NCBI GenBank assembly: GCA_938006335.1
Contig: CALLMF010000019.1
Span: forward strand, 1 to 64,000
Reading direction: 5' to 3'
DNA: 64,000 bases
Origin: an uncultured Granulosicoccaceae bacterium
Lineage (GTDB): Bacteria; Pseudomonadota; Gammaproteobacteria; Granulosicoccales; Granulosicoccaceae
Within the stretch, counting starts at the first letter, position 1; each line of letters begins with the position of its first letter. The notes beneath the pieces were generated by a model. That model saw only the letters and a list, made by a program, of their open reading frames with translations. It did not search any database and had not been told where the DNA came from. Below are positions 54,196-63,981 of the stretch, in pieces. Position numbers and translations under genes: made by a program.

Positions 54196-55581
54196 ATGAC
54201 CACACGCATACATCTGGTTCTGTCGCTGTGCGCTCTGGTGATCGCGCTCACGCTCGGCTGGTTTGCAGAACGATTCTCGGTCGGGATGGACCTGACGTCC
54301 AACGCGCGGCACAGCCTGACCCAAGGTACCGTGGCTACGCTGGAGTCGCTCGATACCCCTGTAGACATTCTCGCCGTCCTTGGACCTGATCCAGCGGTAC
54401 GCACAGCAGTCAGCGACCTTGTCGATCGCTACCAGCAGCTCAAGCCGGACATCGACCTGCGCTTCCTGAATCCGGAAACCGACCCTGCACGCGCGCGAGA
54501 ACTCGACGTCGCCCCGGGTGGCGAGCTGATCATCACCGGTGCCGGTCGAGAGCATCGACTTACCAGCCTCGACGAGCGCAGCCTCACTGGTGCGCTCCGG
54601 CAGATCGGCCGCGAAGGCACGCGGCGGCTCGCCTACGTAACCGGACACGGCGAGCGTTCCCCCATCGCCCAGACCAATCACGACTGGTCACTCATCAGCA
54701 ATCGACTGGCAGCCATCGGTTTCGAATCCACAGAGCTGAGCTTTGTCACGTCCCCTGTAGTGCCTGACGATATTGATGTGCTTGTGGTTGCTGCACCGAT
54801 GCAAGCCTGGTTCCCTGGAGAGATCGCCAACCTGCTCGAATACGTACGCCGCGGCGGCAACCTGCTCTGGTTGACCGAAGCGCAGGCCACGGCCGCGACA
54901 CCCGCACAATCCTCGGACAATGGCCCGGTGCTGGCCAGTGCAATTGAAACCGGTGCGGATCTATCGGATCTTGCAGTGGAACTCGGCATCCAAACACTTC
55001 CGGGGCTTGTCATCGACACGGATAGCCAGGCGCTGGGTCTCGACGCCCCTGACTTCGTCGTCCTGAACGCCTTTCCGGCACATCCTGTGACCGCCAACCT
55101 GCGCAGTGCGCTGTTGTTGCCACAAGCCAGGGCGCTGGACGTGACACCCCTGGCAGGGCAAACCACACTGCCGCTTCTGACCACCGGCGAGTCGAGCTGG
55201 ACCGAAACAGGCCCACTGGAAGGCGCAGTGCGCTTTGACGAAGGTAGCGAAGAAGTTGCCGGGCCATTGGTCATGGGCGTGACTATCGAACGCCCACAAG
55301 CAAACGGTGGCAGCCAGCGCATCGCCGTGATCGGGGACGCAGACCTTGGCGCATCGACCTACCTTGGCAACGGCTCGAACGCCGCCTTTGTCGAAAGTCT
55401 GTTTGTGTGGCTGGGTGGTGACGACGCGGCCTTGTCGTTTGTCACGACACCTGCAAGCGATGCCGAGTTGGTCATGCCAGCTCGTAGCATCGCGGCACTT
55501 ACCCTGATCTGCCTGTTCGCCTTGCCGATCCTGCTGTTGCTGATTGGCCTCGGTGCACGTGTCGCCATGTCTCGTGGCTAA
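54196..55581 (+). CDS. GldG-like auxiliary protein of an ABC exporter
   Basis: A 461-residue protein with one N-terminal helix (about 5-22), a large periplasmic region and one C-terminal helix (about 434-456). RHSLTQGTVATLESLDTPVDI and LAYVTGHGE (a DUF4350/ABC_transp_aux feature) are visible; IAVIGDADLGAS follows. Such proteins are linked to gliding secretion in Bacteroidetes and to unknown roles in proteobacteria. It begins six bases after the permease gene and overlaps the DUF4340 gene. Confidence 0.83.
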   Translation: MTTRIHLVLSLCALVIALTLGWFAERFSVGMDLTSNARHSLTQGTVATLESLDTPVDILAVLGPDPAVRTAVSDLVDRYQQLKPDIDLRFLNPETDPARARELDVAPGGELIITGAGREHRLTSLDERSLTGALRQIGREGTRRLAYVTGHGERSPIAQTNHDWSLISNRLAAIGFESTELSFVTSPVVPDDIDVLVVAAPMQAWFPGEIANLLEYVRRGGNLLWLTEAQATAATPAQSSDNGPVLASAIETGADLSDLAVELGIQTLPGLVIDTDSQALGLDAPDFVVLNAFPAHPVTANLRSALLLPQARALDVTPLAGQTTLPLLTTGESSWTETGPLEGAVRFDEGSEEVAGPLVMGVTIERPQANGGSQRIAVIGDADLGASTYLGNGSNAAFVESLFVWLGGDDAALSFVTTPASDAELVMPARSIAALTLICLFALPILLLLIGLGARVAMSRG

Positions 55582-56377
55582 ACCTGCGTCGACCCATCGT
55601 GAGCAATCGGGCCATGCATACCGACGTCGCCGCCTCGCGTTAGCGTGCAGCGTGGTGGCAGCCATGCTACTCGGCAGCGCGAGCTGGGTCGCCTGGCGCG
55701 ACAAGCAACACGAAGCCGCCTCGCACGCATTCGTGCGCGAGCCCGATGCGATCACGATCATGCGTCCGGGCCACGCGGACATCTCGCTTGAACGACAGGA
55801 CCATGGCTGGCTCATCACGGCCCCTTGCTCGCTCGCGGTAAACGAACAACGCCTGTCGCCCCTGTTTGAAGCCTTGAATCAGCCGGGTACGCGCTACGCC
55901 ATCAGCGAAGTTGACACCGCAGCAGCGGGACTCGACACACCGCTCGCCACCCTCATGATCGATGACGAACGCATCGACATCGGTGCGCTCGATACCACAG
56001 GACAACGGCGCTACCTCAAGACCGAACAACAGGTGGAACTCGTACCCGAGTGGATATGGTCTCTGGTTGACGGTGGGCTCAGCGCTTTTGCGCGTGGCGA
56101 AATATTCAGCGATGACATCGTGGGACTGACCTACGACGATGTCGAACTGGACGTTGCACAGTGGAATGCGCTGGTGGCCTCACAAACGGTGCAGTGGCCA
56201 CTGTCTGACGCGCTGCCGGACACACACCGGCGCATGGATGCACAGGCGACTCTTGCCGATGGTCAGATCGTGAGTGTCGCCATCACCCGTACCGCCTCGT
56301 GGGATGCGATTGTGCTCAACGACGAAGGCTGTGCTCGACTGCTCCCACCTGATTCTCTCTACGGCCTCGACAGCTGA
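55574..56377 (+). CDS. DUF4340 domain protein of the Gld-like operon
   Basis: A 267-residue protein from a GTG at 55574 that overlaps the preceding stop. One hydrophobic segment (about 21-38) follows a basic cluster (RRRR). The rest is a periplasmic region with repeats of [18 protein letters not shown]-type strands, which are the DUF4340 pattern (residues about 70-250). The family almost always follows GldG-like genes. Function unknown. Upstream starts (TTG 55544, GTG 55553) are possible. Its stop overlaps mutM by one base. Confidence 0.72.
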   Translation: MAKPASTHREQSGHAYRRRRLALACSVVAAMLLGSASWVAWRDKQHEAASHAFVREPDAITIMRPGHADISLERQDHGWLITAPCSLAVNEQRLSPLFEALNQPGTRYAISEVDTAAAGLDTPLATLMIDDERIDIGALDTTGQRRYLKTEQQVELVPEWIWSLVDGGLSAFARGEIFSDDIVGLTYDDVELDVAQWNALVASQTVQWPLSDALPDTHRRMDAQATLADGQIVSVAITRTASWDAIVLNDEGCARLLPPDSLYGLDS

Positions 56378-57189
56378 TGCCGGAGTTGCCCGAGGTCGAA
56401 ACCACACGCAGGGGAATCGAGCCTTATCTGGTCGGGCAACGCATCGCATCGGTGAAGGTGCACAATTCACGCTTGCGCTGGCCGGTAGCTTCAGAAATAC
56501 ACAGCCTGAGAGGTGCCACCGTCCACTCGGTACGCCGTCGTGCCAAGTATCTGTTGCTGGACACCGCAACGGGCTCTGCCTTGGTGCACCTCGGCATGTC
56601 CGGTAGCCTGCGCATCGTTTCACCCGCAGACGAACGGCGCAAGCACGACCATGTCGAGCTGATTACCGACTCAGGGACAGGCCTGCGCTATCACGATCCA
56701 CGGCGGTTCGGCTGCTGGTTATGGCAGGGCAAGGACGAACCCACCCACCCACTGCTCGCAAGCCTCGGCCCCGAGCCCTTGTCCGACGAGTTCGATGCGA
56801 CTTTGTTGCATGCGGCATCGCGCAAACGCCTCGTGCCCATCAAGGTCCTGATCATGAACGCGTCGGTGGTCGTCGGTGTCGGTAACATCTACGCCAGTGA
56901 GTCCTTGTACATGGCTGGCATTCGACCCGGGCGAGCGGCTCGGCGAATGACACGCGCGGAGTCAGAACGTCTCGTGGAGGCGATAAAGACCATACTCGCG
57001 CGCTCGATCGAACAGGGTGGAACCACACTGCGTGACTTTGTCGGCAGCGATGGCAGCCCCGGATACTTCGCCCAGCAGTTACTGGTCTACGGGCGTGGCG
57101 GCGAGCCCTGCAAACAGTGCGGGCATCCGATCAGTCAGCGTGTGATAGCCCAGCGCTCCACCTTCTGGTGTTCGCGCTGCCAGGTCTGA
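56377..57189 (+). CDS. mutM: Formamidopyrimidine-DNA glycosylase MutM (Fpg)
   Basis: A 270-residue bifunctional glycosylase/AP lyase. After Met removal the catalytic Pro is N-terminal ([13 protein letters not shown]); the Lys in the helix-two region, [12 protein letters not shown], and the zinc finger CKQCGHPI...CSRCQ are present. It removes 8-oxoguanine and related lesions. It overlaps the DUF4340 gene by one base and is followed by the coaD-ferredoxin pair on the other strand, the usual gammaproteobacterial neighbourhood. Confidence 0.95.
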   Translation: MPELPEVETTRRGIEPYLVGQRIASVKVHNSRLRWPVASEIHSLRGATVHSVRRRAKYLLLDTATGSALVHLGMSGSLRIVSPADERRKHDHVELITDSGTGLRYHDPRRFGCWLWQGKDEPTHPLLASLGPEPLSDEFDATLLHAASRKRLVPIKVLIMNASVVVGVGNIYASESLYMAGIRPGRAARRMTRAESERLVEAIKTILARSIEQGGTTLRDFVGSDGSPGYFAQQLLVYGRGGEPCKQCGHPISQRVIAQRSTFWCSRCQV

Positions 57190-57198
57190 ACGTCGCCC

Positions 57199-57965
<767 letters not shown>

Positions 57966-58032
57966 GGGACTGTCGCTACACGGGTTCGATCAGAGTCTGC
58001 GTGAATCGACCTTGGCGCGCAATAAACCGTGC

Positions 58033-58626
58033 TCAAATCGTGAGCAGTGTCGCCTGCACGTCGCCAAAACGCTTGCACTTGAGCTCGGAGTAGACGGCGG
58101 GGATGTCGATGGTCTGGCGCACACCCTGCTCCAGGTGCACGCGCGCGCCCTCGGCCAACGGCCCGTTGGCCAACACTGCGAGCACTCGAGCGTGCAGATT
58201 CTCGGCGAATGGCGGGTCCACGAAAACGATGTCGGCCGGTGGTCGCCCGTCCTGCAGGACCTCAGCCCAGTCAGACTGCAGCACCGTGACCTGATCGTCC
58301 GGTTCAAGCAGAGGCGCAAGGTTCTCGCGCAGCCGCGAAGCCACAGCCGGATCCCGCTCGACCAGAGTGACCGATGCGGCGCCCCGCGACGCCGCCTCTG
58401 CACCCAGTGCACCGCTACCCGCGAACAGATCGAGCACGTGAGCGCCAGGCAATGTGGGCGCCAACCAGTTGAACAAGGTTTCACGCAGACGATCGGGTGA
58501 CGGGCGCAATCCCGGAGAGTCGATGATCGCGAGCTTGCGGCCGCGCCATCGACCACCAATCACGCGCACGTGCCCGGTCACAGCGTGGGCAGACCTGGGT
58601 GCACCCGACCGCGAGCGACGGTTCAT
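58033..58626 (-). CDS. rsmD: 16S rRNA (guanine966-N2)-methyltransferase RsmD
   Basis: A 197-residue methyltransferase. The ATG at 58626 is used. VRVIGGRWRGRKL is the family start; HVLDLFAGSGALGAEA binds SAM, and VFVDPPFAENLH is the DPPY-type catalytic motif. It is divergent from ftsY with 99 bases between starts, a standard gammaproteobacterial arrangement. Confidence 0.93.
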   Translation of the reverse strand: MNRRSRSGAPRSAHAVTGHVRVIGGRWRGRKLAIIDSPGLRPSPDRLRETLFNWLAPTLPGAHVLDLFAGSGALGAEAASRGAASVTLVERDPAVASRLRENLAPLLEPDDQVTVLQSDWAEVLQDGRPPADIVFVDPPFAENLHARVLAVLANGPLAEGARVHLEQGVRQTIDIPAVYSELKCKRFGDVQATLLTI

Positions 58627-58725
58627 CGCCGTTTGCCCACTGAATGTTGGCTGAGCATGGTGGGTTGGCCCCGGCAGGGTGATAGCATCGCGAGCGTTCT
58701 CCAACACATTCTAGCGCCGGCCCCC

Positions 58726-59718
58726 GTGGGTTTCTTCAGCTTTCTCAAACGACAGAAGGATCACAAGCAGGAGGATGTCAGTCGCGATGACACCGCTCTT
58801 GAAGGACAGCTCGGCAAGACGCGGTCCCGTTTTCGCGACAATCTGCTCGACTTCCTGCTCGGTGACAAACCGATCGACGACGACTTGCTCGAAGAGCTGG
58901 AGAGCCAGTTGATCATGGCCGACGTCGGGGTGGATGCCACGCGTCGCATCATGCAGGCTCTCAACACCCGCGTCGCCCGCTCGGAAGTCGGCAACAGCGA
59001 CGCGCTGCGGCTTGCATTGCGCCACGAGCTTCTCGACATACTCAAGCCCGTGCACGCGCCACTGGAAATCCCCGAACAGGACGGCCCGTTCGTGATCCTT
59101 GTCGTCGGCGTCAACGGATCCGGAAAAACCACAACCATCGGCAAACTGGCTCGCCAGATGACGGATGGGGGCTTGTCGGTGATGCTTGCTGCAGGAGATA
59201 CCTTTCGAGCAGCCGCCGTAGAACAGCTCGAAACCTGGGGTCAGCGTAACGAGGTGACGGTCGTGTCGCAAGGCTCGGGTGCCGATTCGGCATCGGTGAT
59301 TTTCGATGCGCTGCAGTCAGCTACGGCGCGCAACATCGATGTGCTGATTGCCGACACGGCCGGCCGCCTGCACACCCAGTCGAACCTGATGGACGAGCTT
59401 GCCAAGGTCAAGCGAGTGCTTGGCAAGCTCGACGCCAACGCCCCACACGAAACACTGATCGTGCTCGACGGCGGCACTGGACAGAACGCCCTCGCCCAGG
59501 CACAGCAGTTCAACCAGGCGATCGGACTGACCGGCATGGCAATCACCAAGCTCGACGGCACCGCCAAGGGTGGGGTAGTGTTTGCAATTGCCGAGGCGCT
59601 GGGCCTGCCGATACGTTTCATTGGCGTCGGTGAAGGCGTATTCGACCTGCAGGTGTTCGAGGCCGAGCGCTTTGTCGATGCGTTGGTGGACCCCGACGCA
59701 TCGGCGACCCAGTCTTGA
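58726..59718 (+). CDS. ftsY: Signal recognition particle receptor FtsY, short form
   Basis: A 330-residue NG-domain GTPase. The GTG at 58726 (MGFFSFLKRQKDHKQ) gives a short basic/amphipathic start; the acidic A domain found in the Escherichia coli protein (497 residues) is absent. G motifs: GVNGSGKTTTIGKLA, DTFRAAAVEQL, ADTAGRLHTQ and TKLDGTAKGG. The LDGGTGQNAL segment has Gly where most have Ala-Thr. It docks ribosome-SRP complexes at the membrane. ftsE overlaps its stop. Confidence 0.93.
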   Translation: MGFFSFLKRQKDHKQEDVSRDDTALEGQLGKTRSRFRDNLLDFLLGDKPIDDDLLEELESQLIMADVGVDATRRIMQALNTRVARSEVGNSDALRLALRHELLDILKPVHAPLEIPEQDGPFVILVVGVNGSGKTTTIGKLARQMTDGGLSVMLAAGDTFRAAAVEQLETWGQRNEVTVVSQGSGADSASVIFDALQSATARNIDVLIADTAGRLHTQSNLMDELAKVKRVLGKLDANAPHETLIVLDGGTGQNALAQAQQFNQAIGLTGMAITKLDGTAKGGVVFAIAEALGLPIRFIGVGEGVFDLQVFEAERFVDALVDPDASATQS

Positions 59719-60425
59719 TCCAGTTCGACGCAGTCAGTCTTCACTTCGGCGCTGGGCAAACGGCGCTGGACGATGTGTCTTTCGAGATCGAGGCAGGGAG
59801 TTTCACGTTTCTTGTCGGGCACTCGGGCGCAGGCAAGAGCTCGCTGTTGCAGCTGATCGCACGACTCGCTCGACCCAGCAGCGGCTCGATCACCGTAGGC
59901 GGAATCGACTACGCCACACTGCGCACACGCCATGAGCCGGCCTTGCGCCGACAGATGGGCGTGATTTTCCAGGACAATCAACTGCTTGGTGATCGCAACG
60001 TCTTCGACAACGTTGCACTGCCCCTGATCATTGGCGGATTTCGCTACAAGGACGTATTGACGCGCGTGGCAGCGGCGCTGGAGCGTGTGGACCTCGCGCC
60101 GTTCGCCAACGCGTATCCGGCCACACTGTCCGGCGGACAACAACAACGGGTGGGCATTGCCCGAGCGTTGGTGGCACGCCCCCGGCTGCTGTTGGCCGAT
60201 GAACCCACCGGCAACCTCGACGCTGGAATGAGCCAGGAGATCATGGAGCTGTTGCTGCAGTTCCACCGTTCCGGAGTCACCGTGTTGCTGGCCACCCATG
60301 ATGTCAGCCTGCTCCAGGCTTACGACTTGGCGAGACTGGAGCTGTCCGCTGGACGGTGCGTAAGCCCGGCGGTTGCACCGCAGCGCGCGCGTCACCCCTT
60401 GCGAGGTCGCCATGCCCATCAGTGA
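59715..60425 (+). CDS. ftsE: Cell division ATPase FtsE
   Basis: A 236-residue ATPase. The start is TTG at 59715, overlapping the ftsY stop (TTGA). Motifs: GHSGAGKSS, DNQLLGDRNVFDNVALPL, LSGGQQQRVGIARALV and LLLADEPTGNLD. It works with FtsX at the septum to control peptidoglycan hydrolases. It overlaps ftsX by 14 bases. Confidence 0.94.
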   Translation: MIQFDAVSLHFGAGQTALDDVSFEIEAGSFTFLVGHSGAGKSSLLQLIARLARPSSGSITVGGIDYATLRTRHEPALRRQMGVIFQDNQLLGDRNVFDNVALPLIIGGFRYKDVLTRVAAALERVDLAPFANAYPATLSGGQQQRVGIARALVARPRLLLADEPTGNLDAGMSQEIMELLLQFHRSGVTVLLATHDVSLLQAYDLARLELSAGRCVSPAVAPQRARHPLRGRHAHQ

Positions 60426-61368
60426 CTCGATAACGCGAGCCGCCGGTTCGCAGCGTGGGTACACCGCACGAGGCTATGCCTGGCGGCGCACCCGAACGCG
60501 ACTTGCAGCCCACCCGGTGGCCAGTAGTGTGTCGTTGCTGGTGCTTGGCATCGTGCTCGCGCTGCCGGTACTGTTGAGTTTTCTGGCAATGGCACTGGAC
60601 GACCATCGGGGTGACGGGGACCGAGCCGTCACCCTGACCGCCTACCTCGAGACAAGCGTCAACGACCTCGACGGCGCAGCGCTCGCCAGCCGCATTGCGG
60701 CCCGACCCGATGTACAGACCACACGCTACATATCGCGCGACGAGGCCCTCGCCACTTTCGAGGCAGAAAGCGACCTCGGCGATGCTCTGGACCTGCTCGA
60801 AGAAAATCCCTTGCCCGGTGCCATCGTCATCACGCCAGAACATGCGGTTGTCGCGAGGGACCGCATGCAGGCACTGTCAGATGAATTTCTCGGCTTGAGC
60901 GAGATCGTGGAGGTGCGCTACGACCTTCAATGGGTCGAGCGCCTACAGGCGGTGGTGTCGCTATTGCGCGTTGCCGCCGTGCTTGTCACCGGCTTCCTGA
61001 CCCTGACCGCCCTGCTCGTCATCGCCAACACCATTCGGCTCGAACTGCTCGCTCGACGTGCCGAGCGGGAAGTGTGCCACTTGCTCGGCGCGAGCCGCAG
61101 CTTTGTGAACCGACCGTTTCTGTACACAGGCGTGTTGTATGGCCTGGTCGGCGGCGTACTCGCGGCGGCGATGGCTGTGGTGGCCTTCGGCTTGCTCAAG
61201 GCGCCGGCGGACACCCTGGCTGGCCTGTACGGAGTGGACCAGGGCATCGCCTGGCCTGAACTGAGCCGGGTTGCGGCGGTGCCGCTACTGGGCGCAGCCC
61301 TGGGACTCGCGGCGGCCGTGACGACACTCTATTCAGCGGCCCCGGGCGCGAATGTTACCAACAGTTGA
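60412..61368 (+). CDS. ftsX: Cell division permease FtsX
   Basis: A 318-residue protein with four helices (one at about 44-65, three after 190) and a periplasmic domain in between. VTLTAYLETSVND and ARRAEREVCHLLGASRSFVNRPFLYTG are the standard FtsX features. The ATG at 60412 overlaps the end of ftsE. It is the last gene of the ftsYEX operon; rpoH follows with its own control region. Confidence 0.92.
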   Translation: MPISDSITRAAGSQRGYTARGYAWRRTRTRLAAHPVASSVSLLVLGIVLALPVLLSFLAMALDDHRGDGDRAVTLTAYLETSVNDLDGAALASRIAARPDVQTTRYISRDEALATFEAESDLGDALDLLEENPLPGAIVITPEHAVVARDRMQALSDEFLGLSEIVEVRYDLQWVERLQAVVSLLRVAAVLVTGFLTLTALLVIANTIRLELLARRAEREVCHLLGASRSFVNRPFLYTGVLYGLVGGVLAAAMAVVAFGLLKAPADTLAGLYGVDQGIAWPELSRVAAVPLLGAALGLAAAVTTLYSAAPGANVTNS

Positions 61369-61381
61369 GATCCAAGCTGTC

Positions 61382-61428
61382 GAAACTGCGTACAAGCTGC
61401 TGTTAAATAAAGAAATTTCGGCAGTTTC
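61382..61428. repeat. Inverted repeat downstream of ftsX
   Basis: GAAACTGC (61382-61389) pairs with GCAGTTTC (61421-61428) across a 31-base AT-rich loop. It has no T tract. It may stabilise the ftsX mRNA end or be part of the rpoH control region. Confidence 0.4.
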
Positions 61429-61484
61429 TGGACGTTCCGGCACAACGGTAGACGCTCAAGGAACCCGGGAACTTTGCCGCTGAT

Positions 61485-61511
61485 TTAGCACTCTCACCAG
61501 TAGAGTGCTAG
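61485..61511 (+). promoter_or_regulatory. CIRCE operator (HrcA site) upstream of rpoH
   Basis: TTAGCACTC (61485-61493), nine bases, then GAGTGCTAG (61503-61511). This matches the consensus TTAGCACTC-N9-GAGTGCTAA in 17 of 18 arm positions. It ends 35 bases before the rpoH ATG. It should bind HrcA, the heat-sensitive repressor of chaperone genes, and block rpoH transcription when HrcA is active. Confidence 0.93.
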
Positions 61512-61546
61512 CCTAGTTCAAGCACGTACTTCTGGAGGTATCAGTT

Positions 61547-62416
61547 ATGACCACAGCATTGACGCCCAAATCTCAGAGCCTTGCGCTTCCGTCAGTCAGC
61601 GATGACCTGAACGGCTATTTTGCGCGAATCGCCAACATCGAGCTGCTGTCCGTCGAGCAGGAACAAACCTTGGCTCGCCGCCTGCGCGACAGCGAGGATC
61701 TCGACGCTGCTCGCCAGCTGGTCATGTCCCAGTTGCGTTTTGTGGTGCATATCGCCCGCAGTTACAAGGGCTATGGTCTGCCCATGGCTGACCTGGTGCA
61801 GGAAGGCAATATTGGTCTGATGAAGGCGGTCAAGCGTTTCGATCCCGATGTCGGCGTGCGGCTGATCTCGTTTGCCGTGCACTGGATCCGCGCGGAAATC
61901 CACGAGTACGTCATTCGCAACTGGCGCATCGTCAAGGTCGCGACCACCAAGGCCCAGCGCAAACTCTTCTTCAAGCTCCGAAGCGAGAAGAAGGCACTCA
62001 ACTGGTTCAGCCAGGAAGAGGTCGAGCGGGTTGCCGAGGATCTGAACGTCGATCCGAAGGTGGTTGTCGAGATGGAATCGCGCATGCATGGCCACGACAG
62101 CGCGTTTGACGCTCCGGCGGGTGCTAGTGAAGATCGCGTGTCGCTTGCTCCGGCAGAACTACTGCATCAGGAAGCGGACGATCCTTCAGTTGTCGTGGAA
62201 CGCAACGACGGATACGAACGATCGATGGAAGGTCTGGCAGCGGGCTTCGAGACGCTGGACGATCGGAGCCGGACCATTCTGGAACGTCGTTGGCTGTCCG
62301 ATGAAAAGTCGACCCTGCACGAATTGGCCGCCGAGTACGGCGTGTCGGCGGAGCGTATCCGCCAGATCGAGAAGGCCGCGATGAAGAAGCTGAAGACTCA
62401 GCTTCTCGCAGCCTGA
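61547..62416 (+). CDS. rpoH: Heat-shock sigma factor RpoH (sigma-32)
   Basis: A 289-residue sigma factor. Region 2 includes YGLPMADLVQEGNIGLMKAV and RLISFAVHWIRAEIHEYVIRN; the RpoH box QRKLFFKLRS sets it apart from RpoD. Region 4 is present (LHELAAEYGVSAERIRQIEK). The ATG has TGGAGG upstream. A CIRCE site in front of the gene suggests HrcA control of sigma-32 in addition to the usual RNA and chaperone controls. It follows ftsX by 178 bases, as in enteric bacteria. Confidence 0.96.
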   Translation: MTTALTPKSQSLALPSVSDDLNGYFARIANIELLSVEQEQTLARRLRDSEDLDAARQLVMSQLRFVVHIARSYKGYGLPMADLVQEGNIGLMKAVKRFDPDVGVRLISFAVHWIRAEIHEYVIRNWRIVKVATTKAQRKLFFKLRSEKKALNWFSQEEVERVAEDLNVDPKVVVEMESRMHGHDSAFDAPAGASEDRVSLAPAELLHQEADDPSVVVERNDGYERSMEGLAAGFETLDDRSRTILERRWLSDEKSTLHELAAEYGVSAERIRQIEKAAMKKLKTQLLAA

Positions 62417-62435
62417 ACATCACATCACGTTGATG

Positions 62436-62463
62436 AAGCCGGTAGTGGCACGTCACTACCGGC
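62436..62463. terminator. Stem-loop after rpoH
   Basis: AGCCGGTAGTG pairs with CACTACCGGCT across a six-base loop. No T tract follows on either strand, so it may be a weak terminator or an RNA end stabiliser between rpoH and the convergent kinase gene. Confidence 0.5.
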
Positions 62464-62496
62464 TGTAGACCCATCGAGTGACTCGGCACGTGGCGC

Positions 62497-63981
62497 TCAC
62501 GCGGTTCTTCGGTTACTCGGCACGGGGTTGAAAGAAAACTCCACTTTCAAGCCTGGATCGTTGTCGTGCAGCGCGACCTCGGCCCCGTGAACGTTGGCAA
62601 TCGCCTTGACCATGCTCAGCCCAAGCCCTGAACCGGGTGTCGTACGACTGGTTTCCAGCCGATACAGACGCTGAAACACTTTCTCGCGCTTGTCTTCCGG
62701 GATACCCGGACCCGTATCAGAAATCGCTAGCCACACCTTGCCGTCGCGCAGACCGCCATCGATATTGATTGCCACGCCCTCCGGGCAGTGATTGATGGCG
62801 TTCTCAATGACATTGACTGTCATTTGCAACAGCAGCTGGGTATCTCCCGTTACCGGCAGATCAGCCGTAGTTGCGATGTGATTGCCAAGCACTTGTCCGG
62901 ACGCCTCGGCAACAGGCTCAAACACTTCGCACGCCGTTGCGACAATATCTGCGAGATTAACCGGCTTGAATTGCGCCTTGAGGGATCCCGCTTCGACTTG
63001 AGAAACGCGCAACAGAGCTTCGAACGTGGCATTGATGTGCTCCGCCTCTGACAGTGCCTGTTCGAGTGATTCGCGGGCCACTTCACCGGCGGAGCCTTCA
63101 AACGCGTCGACTTGACGACTGGCATCGTCCAGATAACTGTAGAGGCGATTCAGCGGTGTCTTCAGATCGTGCGCAATATCAGTGCTCACTTCGCGAATGC
63201 TATCGACATTGTCCTCCAGCCGATCGAGCGCAGCGTTGATTTGCAGAGACATGATGTCAACATCGTCGACGGCATAACTGACCGGAACGCGCTGGTTGAG
63301 TTCGCCATCGGCGACGCGGGCGAGCGTGCTGCTCAGACCACTCAGTCGACAATCAAACCAGCGGGAAATCCACACGGCGGCCAGAATCGACAACACCATG
63401 GAGACACCCAGAGCCCACATCAGGCAGTTGAGTGCCACTGCCCGCAAATCGCTCAGCGGCTCAAGGCTCCGCCCGATCGACAATTGATAGTCGCCAAGAT
63501 TCTTGTTCAGGAACCGGTAGGTGCTGTCGACATCTTCAACACCCAGCGTCTTGCCATTCCACTCGTGATAGCCCACGGTACCCGCGCTTGTGGTGATATT
63601 GCTCAACACTCGCTCACCATTCGGCGCAAACAAGGCGTAGCCCAGGGACTCGCGCATCGGGCCGGGTTTTTCCAGACGACGAAGCAAGTGTTCTTCGACA
63701 CCCTCGATACCTTGTTGCTCGTAGATACCGGCCACGATCTTGTGTCTCAAATCAAGTGTGCCGTCCAGATGATCGACGGTGCGCTGCTGCAGCGCCGAGT
63801 AGAACGAGTAGCCGGTGACTCCAACGGTGCTGCAGAACAACAACCAGAACACCATCCCTATGCGGAACGGCGAACTGCGCAGTAGCGCGAAACGCGCAAG
63901 CGCCGCCCTGACCAGGCGCTCACGAGCATTGACTGGTGCCGGAATGTCCGATCGGTCCAGAGTCAGCGGTGTCGCCGTCAT
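62497..63981 (-). CDS. Sensor histidine kinase
   Basis: A 494-residue kinase. Two helices (about 41-62 and 190-212) flank a periplasmic sensor of about 125 residues. HAMP follows (STLARVADGELNQRVP), then HisKA (DIAHDLKTPLNRLYSYLD; phospho-His about 272) and HATPase (NVIENAINHC, DTGPGIP, GSGLGLSMVKAIANVHGAEV). The ATG at 63981 is 19 bases from the window edge, so an adjacent response regulator may lie just outside. It resembles the kinase at 45654-47213 throughout. Confidence 0.88.
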   Translation of the reverse strand: MTATPLTLDRSDIPAPVNARERLVRAALARFALLRSSPFRIGMVFWLLFCSTVGVTGYSFYSALQQRTVDHLDGTLDLRHKIVAGIYEQQGIEGVEEHLLRRLEKPGPMRESLGYALFAPNGERVLSNITTSAGTVGYHEWNGKTLGVEDVDSTYRFLNKNLGDYQLSIGRSLEPLSDLRAVALNCLMWALGVSMVLSILAAVWISRWFDCRLSGLSSTLARVADGELNQRVPVSYAVDDVDIMSLQINAALDRLEDNVDSIREVSTDIAHDLKTPLNRLYSYLDDASRQVDAFEGSAGEVARESLEQALSEAEHINATFEALLRVSQVEAGSLKAQFKPVNLADIVATACEVFEPVAEASGQVLGNHIATTADLPVTGDTQLLLQMTVNVIENAINHCPEGVAINIDGGLRDGKVWLAISDTGPGIPEDKREKVFQRLYRLETSRTTPGSGLGLSMVKAIANVHGAEVALHDNDPGLKVEFSFNPVPSNRRTA

